Positions 39,661 through 48,577 of a DNA stretch of 64,000 nt are shown here, one piece after another. The stretch is taken from NCBI RefSeq assembly GCF_900119085.1, contig NZ_FPIQ01000008.1:1-64000 (forward strand), given 5' to 3'. Numbering within the stretch: the first letter of the stretch is position 1; every line of letters starts with the position of its first letter. The stretch comes from Nitrosovibrio sp. Nv17. Its GTDB lineage: Bacteria; Pseudomonadota; Gammaproteobacteria; Burkholderiales; Nitrosomonadaceae. The notes beneath the pieces were generated by a model that saw only the letters and a list, made by a program, of their open reading frames with translations, searched no databases and had not been told where the DNA came from. The translations under genes and the position numbers were made by a program.

Positions 39661-39693
39661 GGTGCACTCCTGGGTTCTTGGTTCCGGATCGTG

Positions 39694-39719
39694 GCCGCCG
39701 GCCCGGCAGGGCCGGCGGC
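39694..39719 (-). promoter_or_regulatory. intercistronic stem-loop between cbbL and cbbS
   Basis: Two exact 11-base G/C-only arms (39694-39704 and 39709-39719) surround the loop GGCA (plus strand). No T tract follows, so it is more likely an mRNA processing or stabilising element than a terminator. It begins about 12 bases after the cbbL stop and ends 33 bases before the cbbS start. Confidence 0.75.
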
Positions 39720-39730
39720 ATGTCATGAGG

Positions 39731-41152
39731 CTACTTGTGGACGACGTCCAGCTTGTCCACGGTATCGAATTCGAACTTGATCTCCTTCCAGGTTTCCATG
39801 GCGATCTTCAGTTCGGGGCTGGAGGCTGCCGCCCGGGTCAGGATGGCCTTGCCCTCCTTTTCGATTTCCACACCCTGGTTGCGGGCTTCCACGCAGGCCT
39901 CGAGCGCGACGCGATTGGCGGCCGCGCCGGCGGCGTTGCCCCACGGGTGGCCCAGCGTGCCGCCGCCGAACTGCAGGCAGGCGTCGTCCCCGAAGATGGC
40001 CACCAGCGCCGGCATGTGCCAGACGTGGATGCCGCCGGAGGCGACCGGGAACACGCCGGGCATGGAGCCCCAGTCCTGGTCGAACATGATGCCGCGGCTG
40101 CGGTCCTCCTTGATGAAGCTGTCGCGCATCAGGTCGATCCAGCCCAGGGTCGCGCCGCGATCCCCTTCCAGCTTGCCGACCACCGTGCCGGAGTGGAGGT
40201 GGTCTCCGCCCGACAGGCGCAGTATTTTTGCCAGGACGCGGAAGTGGATGCCGTGGTGCGGATTGCGGTCGATGACGGCGTGCATGGCGCGATGGATGTG
40301 CAGCAGGATGCCGTTGTTGCGGCACCAGTTGGCCAGGCCCGTATTGGCGCAGAAGCCGCCGGTGATGTAGTCGTGCATGATGATGGGCGCGCCGATTTCC
40401 TTGGCGTATTCGGCGCGCTTGTACATCTCCTCCGGCGTCGGCGCCGTCACGTTCAGATAGTGTCCCTTGCGTTCGCCGGTTTCGCGTTCGGCCTTGTGGA
40501 TCGCTTCCATGACGAAGTCGAAGCGCTGGCGCCAGCGCATGAAGGGCTGGCTGTTGACGTTCTCGTCATCCTTCGTCAGATCCAGGCCGCCGCGCAGGCA
40601 TTCGTACACCGCCCGTCCGTAGTTCTTGGCCGAGAGCCCCAGCTTGGGCTTGATGGTGCAGCCCAGCAGTGCGCGGCCATACTTGTTGAGGATGTCGCGC
40701 TCGACCTGGATGCCGTGGGGGGGGCCGCCGCAGGTCTTCACGTAGGCGATGGGGAAGCGCACATCCTCCAGCCGCAGGCCGCGTATGGCCTTGAAGCCGA
40801 ACACGTTGCCGACCAGGGAGGTGAACACGTTCACCACGGAGCCTTCCTCGAACAGATCGATCGGGTAGGCGATGAAGGCGTAGAAGCAGGTATCGTCGCC
40901 GGGAACGTCCTCGATACGGTAGGCGCGTCCCTTGTAGTAGTCCAGGTCGGTCAGCAGGTCGGTCCAGACGGTGGTCCAGGTGCCCGTGGACGACTCCGCA
41001 GCCACCGCGGCCGCAGCTTCTTCGCGATCGACGCCGGGCTGGGGGGTGATCTTGAAACATGCCAGAATGTCGGTATCGAGCGGCGTGTACTCCGGCATCC
41101 AGTAGGTTTGCCGGTACTCCTTCACGCCGGCGTTGTAGGTCTTTCCTGCCAT
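39731..41152 (-). CDS. cbbL: RuBisCO large subunit, form IA
   Basis: CbbL fixes CO2 onto ribulose-1,5-bisphosphate in the Calvin cycle. From ATG 41152, preceded by AGGAGG, the protein is 473 residues. The carbamylated lysine is Lys194 in [13 protein letters not shown], the proton-abstracting Lys168 is in GCTIKPKLG, and loop 6 reads [12 protein letters not shown]. The sequence is of the proteobacterial green-like form IA. It is the first gene of cbbLSQO and is divergent from cbbR across 230 bases. Its expression is likely CbbR-dependent. Confidence 0.99.
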   Translation of the reverse strand: MAGKTYNAGVKEYRQTYWMPEYTPLDTDILACFKITPQPGVDREEAAAAVAAESSTGTWTTVWTDLLTDLDYYKGRAYRIEDVPGDDTCFYAFIAYPIDLFEEGSVVNVFTSLVGNVFGFKAIRGLRLEDVRFPIAYVKTCGGPPHGIQVERDILNKYGRALLGCTIKPKLGLSAKNYGRAVYECLRGGLDLTKDDENVNSQPFMRWRQRFDFVMEAIHKAERETGERKGHYLNVTAPTPEEMYKRAEYAKEIGAPIIMHDYITGGFCANTGLANWCRNNGILLHIHRAMHAVIDRNPHHGIHFRVLAKILRLSGGDHLHSGTVVGKLEGDRGATLGWIDLMRDSFIKEDRSRGIMFDQDWGSMPGVFPVASGGIHVWHMPALVAIFGDDACLQFGGGTLGHPWGNAAGAAANRVALEACVEARNQGVEIEKEGKAILTRAAASSPELKIAMETWKEIKFEFDTVDKLDVVHK

Positions 41153-41274
41153 GGTGGTTCCTCCTGTGAAGCTCCTCGCGTTTCGACGGTCAGTCGAGGG
41201 GGACGATGCGGGGAGCATGTTACGGGTGTGACATCTACATGAAATTCAATGATGTGCATCGAGGTCCTGGTCCT

Positions 41275-41345
41275 ACTATAGCGGTAATTCATCATAAGAT
41301 AAAATTAATAATTTTAATAATCATGATAAGATATTACTTATGATG
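41275..41345. promoter_or_regulatory. A+T-rich cbbL-cbbR control region with palindromes
   Basis: A minus-strand TATAGT (41275-41280) is the likely cbbL -10; its -35 is weak, as expected for activator dependence. Next to it lies a strikingly A+T-rich block with an exact 15-base palindrome (41301-41315, AAAATTA, A, TAATTTT). A 9-base inverted repeat (41290-41298, CATCATAAG; 41337-41345, CTTATGATG) flanks it. TTA...TAA and T-N11-A type motifs typical of LysR operators occur here, so this is the probable CbbR binding region. Confidence 0.6.
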
Positions 41346-41382
41346 TCGGTTCTCGCTTCCAACCCCGATCCTGATCCCATCC

Positions 41383-42324
41383 ATGATGCACCTCACGCTC
41401 AGGCAACTTAAGGTCTTTGAATCTGTCGCACGCCACCTGAGTTTTTCCCGGGCTGCGGAGGAGCTTTTTCTGAGCCAGCCGGCGGTATCCATGCAGATCC
41501 GCCAACTGGAGAACAACGTCGAATTGCCGCTGTTCGAACAGTTGGGCAAGAAGATCTATCTGACCGATGCCGGGCGCGAGCTCTATCACTACAGCAAAGC
41601 CATTTCGCAGCAGTTGACGGACATGGAACTGGCGCTCGATGAACTGAAGGGCCTGGAGCGGGGGAAGCTGCACATCGCGGTGGTGAGCACCGCCAAATAC
41701 TTTGCTCCGCACCTTCTGGCCAGATTCTGCCAGCGCTATCGCGGCATCACCGTCAACCTCAACGTCTCCAACCGGGAAACCGTGCTGAAGCAACTTTCGG
41801 ACAATCTGGTCGATCTCGCCATCATGGGCCAGCCGCCGGATGGCCTGGACATCCGCACGGAGTCATTCATGGAGAATCCGCTGGTGGTCATCGCGCCGCC
41901 GCATCATCCGCTCTGCGGATCGCGCCGTATCCCGGTGGGGCAATTGGGGCGGGAAACTTTCCTGGTGCGGGAGCCCGGCTCCGGCACCCGGAGCGCGATG
42001 GAGCGGTTCTTCGCGGCGCACCGCATTTCCCTCAACCGGGGCATGGAGACGGATACCAGCGAGGCGATCAAGCAGGCGGTGCAGGCGGGGATGGGGCTGG
42101 GCATCGTCTCGCTGCATACCGCCGAGCTGGAGCTGGAGACGGGGCGATTGCGGATGCTGGACGTACAGGATTTTCCCATCATGCGCCAATGGCACGTGGC
42201 GCACCGCCGCAACAAGCGCCTCTCGAGCGTGGCGCAGGCGTTCAGGGCCTTCCTGCTGGAGGAGGCGCCGACGTTGATGCGGCAGGCCAGCGACATGGGA
42301 CAGCTGCCGCCCGCCGCTCCATGA
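41383..42324 (+). CDS. cbbR: LysR-type regulator CbbR
   Basis: CbbR activates the Calvin-cycle operon in response to metabolites such as RuBP or NADPH. The 313-residue protein has the LysR helix-turn-helix (LSFSRAAEELFLSQPAVSMQIRQLE) and the long linker helix. The effector domain has GKLHIAVVSTAKYFAPHLLARFCQRYRGI, followed by VREPGSGTRSAMERFF, both characteristic of CbbR. It is divergent from cbbL. No clear ribosome binding site precedes the double ATG. Confidence 0.93.
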   Translation: MMHLTLRQLKVFESVARHLSFSRAAEELFLSQPAVSMQIRQLENNVELPLFEQLGKKIYLTDAGRELYHYSKAISQQLTDMELALDELKGLERGKLHIAVVSTAKYFAPHLLARFCQRYRGITVNLNVSNRETVLKQLSDNLVDLAIMGQPPDGLDIRTESFMENPLVVIAPPHHPLCGSRRIPVGQLGRETFLVREPGSGTRSAMERFFAAHRISLNRGMETDTSEAIKQAVQAGMGLGIVSLHTAELELETGRLRMLDVQDFPIMRQWHVAHRRNKRLSSVAQAFRAFLLEEAPTLMRQASDMGQLPPAAP

Positions 42325-42409
42325 TGATCGAGGAGCGAGGTGCGTCGCCAGGTGGTCCGGGGCGGAGGCTGCGCCACGGGCGGGTGTCCGGGATTGCGGC
42401 CGAACCAGG

Positions 42410-42478
42410 GAAGGAATAGGGGATGTGGATGGTGGCGGCCAAGGTCGCCAGCGGCATGCCGCGGAAGACGCCGGTTTT
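42410..42478 (-). pseudogene. decayed C-terminal remnant of an RND efflux transporter
   Basis: On the minus strand, the frame ending upstream of the intact RND gene encodes TGVFRGMPLATLAATIHIPYSF. The corresponding last-helix segment of the RND protein at 48574-51690 is TGVFGGMLLATFVATVFIPLFF, so about 14 of 22 residues agree. The helix is broken by Pro and His, and no larger RND homology surrounds it. It looks like the residue of a duplicated pump gene left beside the 42546-45695 gene. Confidence 0.5.
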
Positions 42479-42545
42479 TCTCACCGATCGCGGCGCAGGC
42501 GCCTGAAGATGGCGCGATGGCATCGAGCGGCGCGCGATGCATCGA

Positions 42546-45500
42546 CTATGGACTTTCCGGTGCAGGCGTGGCCGTTGGCGGATTCTTTCCGCGATGCGCG
42601 ATTTTTCCGATGATCACGAAAAAGAGCGGAACGAAGAAGATGGCCAGGAAGGTGGCGGCCAGCATGCCTCCGAATACTCCCGTTCCGATGGAGTTGCGGC
42701 TTGCCGCGCCCGCACCTGAAGCGATCACCAGGGGAAGCACTCCCAGGATGAATGCCAGGGAGGTCATGATGATGGGACGAAAGCGCAGGTGGGCCGCTTC
42801 TATCGCGGCTTCCGCCAGCGACATCCCGGACGCGTACCGCTGATTGGCGAATTCCACGATCAGGATCGCATTCTTTGCCGCCAGTCCGATCAGCGTCACG
42901 AGGCCGATCTGAAAGTAGACGTCATTGGTCAGTCCCCGCGCCCATATCGCCAGCAGCGCCCCCAGCACCCCGAAGGGAATGGCGAGGATGACCGCCAGCG
43001 GGATCGACCAGCTCTCATACAGTGCGGCCAGCACCAGGAACACCATCAGCAGGGCGAAGGCGAATATCAGGATGGATTGTCCGCCGGCCTTGCGTTCCTG
43101 GAACGATATTCCGCTCCAGTCGGCGGCATAGCCACGGGGAACGAGAATCTCGTCCGCCACCTGCTGCAGTGCCTCGAGCGCCTGGCCCGAACTGTATCCC
43201 GGTGCCGCGCTGCCCAGCACCAGCGCGGTGTTGTAGCCATTGAAGTGGGTGACGGGATCGGGCCCGCTGGTGAATTCGGTAGTGACCACGGAGTCCAGCG
43301 GGATCATGGCGCCGCCTGCCTGATTGCGCGCCCGTACGTATATCCTGCTGATGTCGTCCGGACTGGAACGATACTCCGGCTGTGCTTCGGTCTGTACGCG
43401 GTAGATACGGCCGAATTTCACGAAGTCGTTGATGTAGAGGTTGCCGAAGTACGCCTGCATGGTGTCGAAGATCTCCGAGATGGGCACGCCCAGCGCCTTG
43501 GCCCGCTCCCGATCCACCTGAGCGTAGAGGCGGGGAGCGCTCACGCGGAAACTGGTGCCCGCTGCCGCGATGGCCGGATGCTCCTGCGCCCGGGTGACGA
43601 ACTCCTGGGCGACGTCGGCGAACTGGGCAAAGTCGCCGCCGCTGGGATCCTGCAGCTGCAGGGAGAAGCCTCCGGTGGAGCCCAGCCCCCTGATGGAAGG
43701 CGCATTGAATGCCAGGATCAACGCCTCGGGAATCTTGGCGAATTCCTCGAAGGCGGCGGCGATCAGGCCGGGCGCCTGCTCGGCGGGCTGGCGCCGCGTG
43801 TCCCAGTGGTGCAGCGGTACGAACATCGTCGCCTGGTTCGGGCCGCGAGTGCCGAAGACAAAATTCTGCCCGGCCAGGGTATCGGTCGAATGGACCGCGG
43901 AGATCGACTGGAAATAGTTCTCCACCCGGTTCAGCACCTCGATCGTGCGCGCCTTGGACGCGCCGTCCGGCAACTGCACGATGGTGATGAAGTAGCCCTG
44001 GTCCTCCTCGGGGAGGAAACTGCCGGGAATGGTCCTGAACAATCCCAGGATGACGGCTATCAGCACTGCAAAGACGCCCAGCGCGAGGATCGATCTTCCC
44101 AGGATGGCCCTGACGGCGCCGACGTAGCGCGTCTGCGTCCAGTCGAACGAGCGGTTGAACAATTTCCACACTCCCCTGGGCCTGCCATGACCCGGCTTGA
44201 GCACCAGCGCGCACAGCGCGGGACTCAGCGTCAGCGCGACGAATCCCGAAATCGCCACGGACAGGGCGATGGTGATGGCGAACTGCTTGTACAACTGGCC
44301 GGTGATGCCCCCCAGGAAGGCGACCGGGATGAACACCGCCGCCAGCACCAGGACGATGGCGACGACCGGTCCGGTCACCTCGTCCATGGCCCGCTTGGCC
44401 GCATCGCGGGGCGAGAGACCCCCCCTGGCCATGTGCCGCTCGACGTTCTCCACCACGACGATGGCATCGTCCACCACGATGCCGATGGCGAGCACCATGC
44501 CGAACAGGGTCAGGGTATTGATCGAGAATCCCAGCGCTGCCATGCCTGCCAGGGTGCCGATGAGGGAGATCGGAACGGCGATCGCAGGAATGAGGGTGGC
44601 GCGCCAGCTTTGCAGGAACACGAAGACGACCAGGATGACCAGCAGCGTGGCCTCGGCGAGCGTCTTGACCACTTCGCGAATGGAGGCCTCGATGAAGGTG
44701 GTGGTGTCGTAGGGAATATCATAGGAGACGCCCGCTGGAAAGGCCTGGGCGAGCGCATCCATTTCCTGGCGTATCCGGTGGACGGTATCGAGGGCGTTGG
44801 CGCCGGGAGCAAGAAATGTCAGAAGAAAGGTATTGGGCTTTCCGTTCCAGCGGCCCTCCAGATCGTAGGATTGCGCGCCCAGTTCCACGCGTGCGATGTC
44901 CTGCATCCGTACCATCGAGCCATCCGGATAGGCGCGCACGATCATGTCCTCGAATTCCTTGACTTCGCTCATGCGCCCGCGGGTGATGACGGGAATCGTG
45001 AGCTCCGTGGCGTGAGGCATGGGTTCGCGGCCGATCCTGCCGGCAGGGAAATCGCGATTCTGTTCGCGCACCACCGCTGCCACCTCGGTAGGCGTAAGGT
45101 CGAGCTGGGCCATCCGCACCGGATCGAGGATCAGCCGCATGGAGTAGTTCTGGCCACCGAAGATGATGGCATCTCCCACCCCCGGGAGGCGCTTGACGTT
45201 ATCCAGCAGCCGCAGCAGGGCATAGTTCGAGAGGAACACGGTATCGTGGCGGGGATCGGTGGAGCTCAGTGCGATGACCGCCAGCAGATCCGGCGAGGTT
45301 TTCTTGACGGTCACTCCCTGGCGCACGACTTCCTCCGGGAGCTGGGGCTCCGCCAGACGCTGGCGGTTTTGCGCCTGCACCTGCGCGATGTCAACGTTGG
45401 TACCGATCTCGAAGGTGAGCCTCATGGTCATGTGCCCATCGTTCGTGCTGGTGGAGTCGTAGTACAGCAGGTTGTCGATGCCGGGAAGCTGGACTTCGAT

Positions 45501-45695
45501 GGGACGCGCCACTGCCTCTGCGACGACTTCCGCGCTGGCGCCCGGGTAGTCTGCTTCGATCTGTACCATGGGCGGCGTGATCTGGGGAAACTGCGCCACC
45601 GGCAGGATGTTGATCGCCACCAGGCCCACCACGACGATGATGATGGACAGGACCGATGCGAAGATCGGCCGATCGATGAAGAAATGGGAATTCAT
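42546..45695 (-). CDS. RND multidrug efflux transporter (HAE1 family), pump 1
   Basis: This 1049-residue inner-membrane proton antiporter is of the AcrB/MexF type. It has twelve membrane helices and two large periplasmic loops. The proton-relay residues are present: the Asp-Asp pair in GIVVDDAIVVVENVERHM (helix 4) and Lys in GLAAKNAILIVEFANQ (helix 10). The N-terminus FFIDRPIFASVLSIIIVVVG is typical. It is 20 bases after its adaptor gene. Substrates cannot be predicted. It has no outer-membrane channel gene of its own and may use the one at 47114-48577. Confidence 0.95.
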   Translation of the reverse strand: MNSHFFIDRPIFASVLSIIIVVVGLVAINILPVAQFPQITPPMVQIEADYPGASAEVVAEAVARPIEVQLPGIDNLLYYDSTSTNDGHMTMRLTFEIGTNVDIAQVQAQNRQRLAEPQLPEEVVRQGVTVKKTSPDLLAVIALSSTDPRHDTVFLSNYALLRLLDNVKRLPGVGDAIIFGGQNYSMRLILDPVRMAQLDLTPTEVAAVVREQNRDFPAGRIGREPMPHATELTIPVITRGRMSEVKEFEDMIVRAYPDGSMVRMQDIARVELGAQSYDLEGRWNGKPNTFLLTFLAPGANALDTVHRIRQEMDALAQAFPAGVSYDIPYDTTTFIEASIREVVKTLAEATLLVILVVFVFLQSWRATLIPAIAVPISLIGTLAGMAALGFSINTLTLFGMVLAIGIVVDDAIVVVENVERHMARGGLSPRDAAKRAMDEVTGPVVAIVLVLAAVFIPVAFLGGITGQLYKQFAITIALSVAISGFVALTLSPALCALVLKPGHGRPRGVWKLFNRSFDWTQTRYVGAVRAILGRSILALGVFAVLIAVILGLFRTIPGSFLPEEDQGYFITIVQLPDGASKARTIEVLNRVENYFQSISAVHSTDTLAGQNFVFGTRGPNQATMFVPLHHWDTRRQPAEQAPGLIAAAFEEFAKIPEALILAFNAPSIRGLGSTGGFSLQLQDPSGGDFAQFADVAQEFVTRAQEHPAIAAAGTSFRVSAPRLYAQVDRERAKALGVPISEIFDTMQAYFGNLYINDFVKFGRIYRVQTEAQPEYRSSPDDISRIYVRARNQAGGAMIPLDSVVTTEFTSGPDPVTHFNGYNTALVLGSAAPGYSSGQALEALQQVADEILVPRGYAADWSGISFQERKAGGQSILIFAFALLMVFLVLAALYESWSIPLAVILAIPFGVLGALLAIWARGLTNDVYFQIGLVTLIGLAAKNAILIVEFANQRYASGMSLAEAAIEAAHLRFRPIIMTSLAFILGVLPLVIASGAGAASRNSIGTGVFGGMLAATFLAIFFVPLFFVIIGKIAHRGKNPPTATPAPESP

Positions 45696-45715
45696 GGAGG
45701 TGTCCGGATTCCCCG

Positions 45716-46918
45716 TTACGCCGGCTCGTCAGGGGAGATCTTGTCAGCCGAGTAAGGAATGGCGTCGACCTGGGTGCCCGGGCGCAGCCGGTGGAAGCCT
45801 TCCACCACGATACGCTCGCCCGGGTGCAGCCCGTCCTCGACCAGCCAGTCGCCGCCATGCCAGCTGCTGGCATGGATCGGGCGCAGTTCGGCCTTCTCTT
45901 CCGCGTCGATCACATACACGAACGCGCCCTTGGGGCCGTGCTGGACGGCGCGCTGCGGAATCAGGACGGCATCGGTGCGGATGTAGCCGTGCAGGCGTAT
46001 CCGGACGAACTGCCCCGGGTAGAAATAGGAATGCCCTGGGGAAGAGCGGCCCTCGGGATTGGGGAACGTGAAGCGCGCCTTGAGCATGCCCGTCTCGGAG
46101 CGCAGGGTGGCGTCGGCGAAATCCAGGATGCCTTCTTCCGCATAGACGCTGCCGTCCGAAAAAATCATCGTCCCGCGCAGCTGGAAGATGTCCGGCCTCT
46201 GCACCCTGTGCTCGGCCAGTTCGCGCCGCCGCCGCAGGAGGTAGCTTTCCGGGACGCTCACATTGACGTACATAGGGTCCAACTGGTCGATGGTCGTCAA
46301 AAGCGTCGTCTGGGCCGAGACCAGCCGTCCCTCGTAGAACTGGCTGCGACCGACACGGCCGCTTACGGGTGCGGTGATCAGCGTGTTGTCGCGATCGAAT
46401 TTCGCCTTGACCAGATCGCTCTGCGCCGCCTCGAGCGCCGCCTTGGATTCGAGAACGGCGGCCATGGCGTCGTCCACGTTCTTCTGGCTGACAGCCTGCT
46501 GCTCGAGCAGCGGCTTCACCCTGGCCAGATCCCGTTCCGCCTGGAATACCCGGGCCTGCGCCTGCGCCACCCTGGCCTTGCCGCTGAGATAGGCAGCCTC
46601 GAACGGCACGGGGTCGATGAGGTAGAGGCGGTCGCCTTCCCGGATGTTGCGTCCCTCGGTGAAGAAGATCTTCTTGATGATGCCGGTGACCTGCGGGCGG
46701 ATCTCCACGGGACGGAAGGCTTCCGTCTGGCCGATGAATTCGGGCTCGTCAGGAATGGTGCGGACGTTCACGGCAACGACCTCAACCTGTGGTGCAGGTG
46801 CCGTATCCGGGGATTTCTGCTCGGTGCATCCGGCCAGCAGGATCAGGATCAGGAGCAGCCCGGCGTTTCCGCCCATCGCCCACCTATCGGAGAATGTCAT
46901 CCGTGATTCCCGGTTCAT
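45716..46918 (-). CDS. RND periplasmic adaptor lipoprotein, pump 1
   Basis: This membrane fusion protein of about 400 residues links the RND pump to the outer-membrane channel. A lipoprotein signal peptide ends in the lipobox LAGC. Next come the barrel/lipoyl segments (PEFIGQTEAFRPVEIRPQVTG), an alpha-helical hairpin (QAQARVFQAERDLARVKPLLE), TLITAPVSGRVGRSQFYEG, and a C-terminal barrel. Three starts are possible (46948, 46918, 46900); I used 46918. The 195 bases upstream hold a minus-strand TATAAC but no -35, so it may be transcribed from pump 2. Confidence 0.9.
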   Translation of the reverse strand: MNRESRMTFSDRWAMGGNAGLLLILILLAGCTEQKSPDTAPAPQVEVVAVNVRTIPDEPEFIGQTEAFRPVEIRPQVTGIIKKIFFTEGRNIREGDRLYLIDPVPFEAAYLSGKARVAQAQARVFQAERDLARVKPLLEQQAVSQKNVDDAMAAVLESKAALEAAQSDLVKAKFDRDNTLITAPVSGRVGRSQFYEGRLVSAQTTLLTTIDQLDPMYVNVSVPESYLLRRRRELAEHRVQRPDIFQLRGTMIFSDGSVYAEEGILDFADATLRSETGMLKARFTFPNPEGRSSPGHSYFYPGQFVRIRLHGYIRTDAVLIPQRAVQHGPKGAFVYVIDAEEKAELRPIHASSWHGGDWLVEDGLHPGERIVVEGFHRLRPGTQVDAIPYSADKISPDEPA

Positions 46919-47113
46919 AGCCGATTCGAGGGGAGGCGGTACGGTCATGGCGTCGATGCAGCGATTTATTCAGGATGACCGGTTATACACGGTGCCGCGA
47001 GAGGGAGTCGTTCCTGCGTCGGGGGAAGCGGATTGCAGAGGCCACGAGTCTCCCTGAAGTTCTGCCCGGCTCGTCCTGCACAACCCATGCGACAAGCGGA
47101 ATGCCGTGACGGG

Positions 47114-48577
47114 TCATGGTACGGGGTTTGCCGTCGGACGGTCAACCATGGATTCCGGAGGATGCGGCGAGGGATTGTTTTCCCATCCACCGCCGAGGGC
47201 CCTGTAGAGCTGGACCACGGAGACGAGATGGAGACGCTGGGTGGCGGTGAGGGCGGATTCCGCATCGAAGAGGGTGCGCTTGGCGAGAAGTACATCGACA
47301 TAACTGGTGATGCCCCCTTTGTAGCGCAGATCGGCGACATGGAGCGCCGAGCGCAGCGCCTCGACCTGCGTCTGCTGTGCCTGCGCCTGGTCGTTGGCGG
47401 TGCGGATGGCCACGAGGGCATCCTCGACTTCCCTGAATGCCACCAGGATGGATTGTTCGTACTGTGCCAGCGCCTGGCGCGCCTGAGCCTCGGCGGCGCG
47501 CTGGTCGAAGCCGAGGCTCTGCGCGTTCAGCAGCGGGCCTGCCAGTCCCAGTCCGCCCACTCCGAATTCGCTGCCGGAAAGCAGTATCTTGGACAGGGCC
47601 GGACTGGCCGCGCCAAGGAAGCCGGTGAGGGTCAGCCTGGGAAAGCGCGCAGCCTGGGCCACCCCGATCCTGGCGGTGGCAGCTGCCAGCGCCTGCTCCG
47701 CCTGGAGGATGTCGGGGCGACGCTGCAGCAGTTCGGCAGGCAGGCCGGCGGGTACCTCCAGGGGTACCCGCTGCTGCGTCAGTGAAGTCACACGCATGAT
47801 CGGTACCGGCTGCTTGCCGAGCAGCATGCTCAATTCGTTTTCCTTCTGCACCCGCAGCCGTTCCAGTTCCGCCACCCGGGTGGCGGCATTGGCGCGTTCC
47901 GCCTCGAACTGGTCGAGATCCAGACGGGAAATGAGGCCGCCGCGCAATTGCGCCCTGGAAATGGCGACCGACTCCTCCCACGAGGCCAGGGCACGGCGGG
48001 CGATATCCGTTTGCATGTCGAACTGCAGGAGATCGAAGTAGGATTGCGCCACCGAGCTGACCAGGGTGAGCACGACCGCCCTGCGGTTTTCCTCGCGCGC
48101 CATCAGGTCGGCGCGGGCGGCTTCGTTGGAGCGGCGGATCCGGCCCCAGAGATCCAGTTCCCAGTTCAGGGTCGCCTGCCCGTAGTAGCTGTAGGGAGTG
48201 GGGAAGCCACGGATGCCGAATCCGCCGAGAGAGCCGGCGACGGGTGCATTGACGCTGGCTTCCAGCTTCGGCACGAAGTCCATGCGGGCGATGTTGAGGC
48301 GCGCCTGCAGTTCTTCGACGCTGGCCACCGCCTGCCGAAGGTCGCGGTTCTCCAGCAGGGCCTGGTCGATGAGGTGCTGCAGCGTCTCATCCTGCAGCAG
48401 CTCCCACCAGGAGAGATTCGCGAGGGAGCGGCCTTCCGACTGCGCCATGCGGAACCGGTCGGCAGTCTCGATGCGCGGCCTGACGTAGTCCGGTCCCATG
48501 GCGCAGGAGGCCAGCAGGCAGGCGCCCAACAGCGAGAGGGCGGACCTTTTGAGGCACTTCACACGGGGATGCATCAT
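47114..48577 (-). CDS. OprM/NodT-family outer-membrane efflux channel lipoprotein
   Basis: This 487-residue TolC-like channel has a lipobox (LLASC) followed by AMGPDYVRP, the standard OprM opening. It carries the duplicated outer membrane efflux protein domain with long helices (EAARADLMAREENRRAVVLTLVSSVAQSYFDLL and the equivalent second half). AGGAG precedes ATG 48577, which overlaps the RND stop by four bases. A longer frame continues upstream through the RND gene in another register; I reject it. It should serve pump 2 directly and perhaps pump 1. Confidence 0.95.
   Translation of the reverse strand: MMHPRVKCLKRSALSLLGACLLASCAMGPDYVRPRIETADRFRMAQSEGRSLANLSWWELLQDETLQHLIDQALLENRDLRQAVASVEELQARLNIARMDFVPKLEASVNAPVAGSLGGFGIRGFPTPYSYYGQATLNWELDLWGRIRRSNEAARADLMAREENRRAVVLTLVSSVAQSYFDLLQFDMQTDIARRALASWEESVAISRAQLRGGLISRLDLDQFEAERANAATRVAELERLRVQKENELSMLLGKQPVPIMRVTSLTQQRVPLEVPAGLPAELLQRRPDILQAEQALAAATARIGVAQAARFPRLTLTGFLGAASPALSKILLSGSEFGVGGLGLAGPLLNAQSLGFDQRAAEAQARQALAQYEQSILVAFREVEDALVAIRTANDQAQAQQTQVEALRSALHVADLRYKGGITSYVDVLLAKRTLFDAESALTATQRLHLVSVVQLYRALGGGWENNPSPHPPESMVDRPTANPVP

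Noticed and set aside
41301-41315. The AAAATTA-A-TAATTTT palindrome as a cbbR or cbbL terminator
   Set aside because: It lies upstream of both divergent genes and is A/T-only, so an operator is far more likely.
42789-45755. A 988-residue plus-strand open frame across RND pump 1
   Set aside because: It is an antisense shadow of the intact RND gene, lacks any family motif and has no ribosome binding site.
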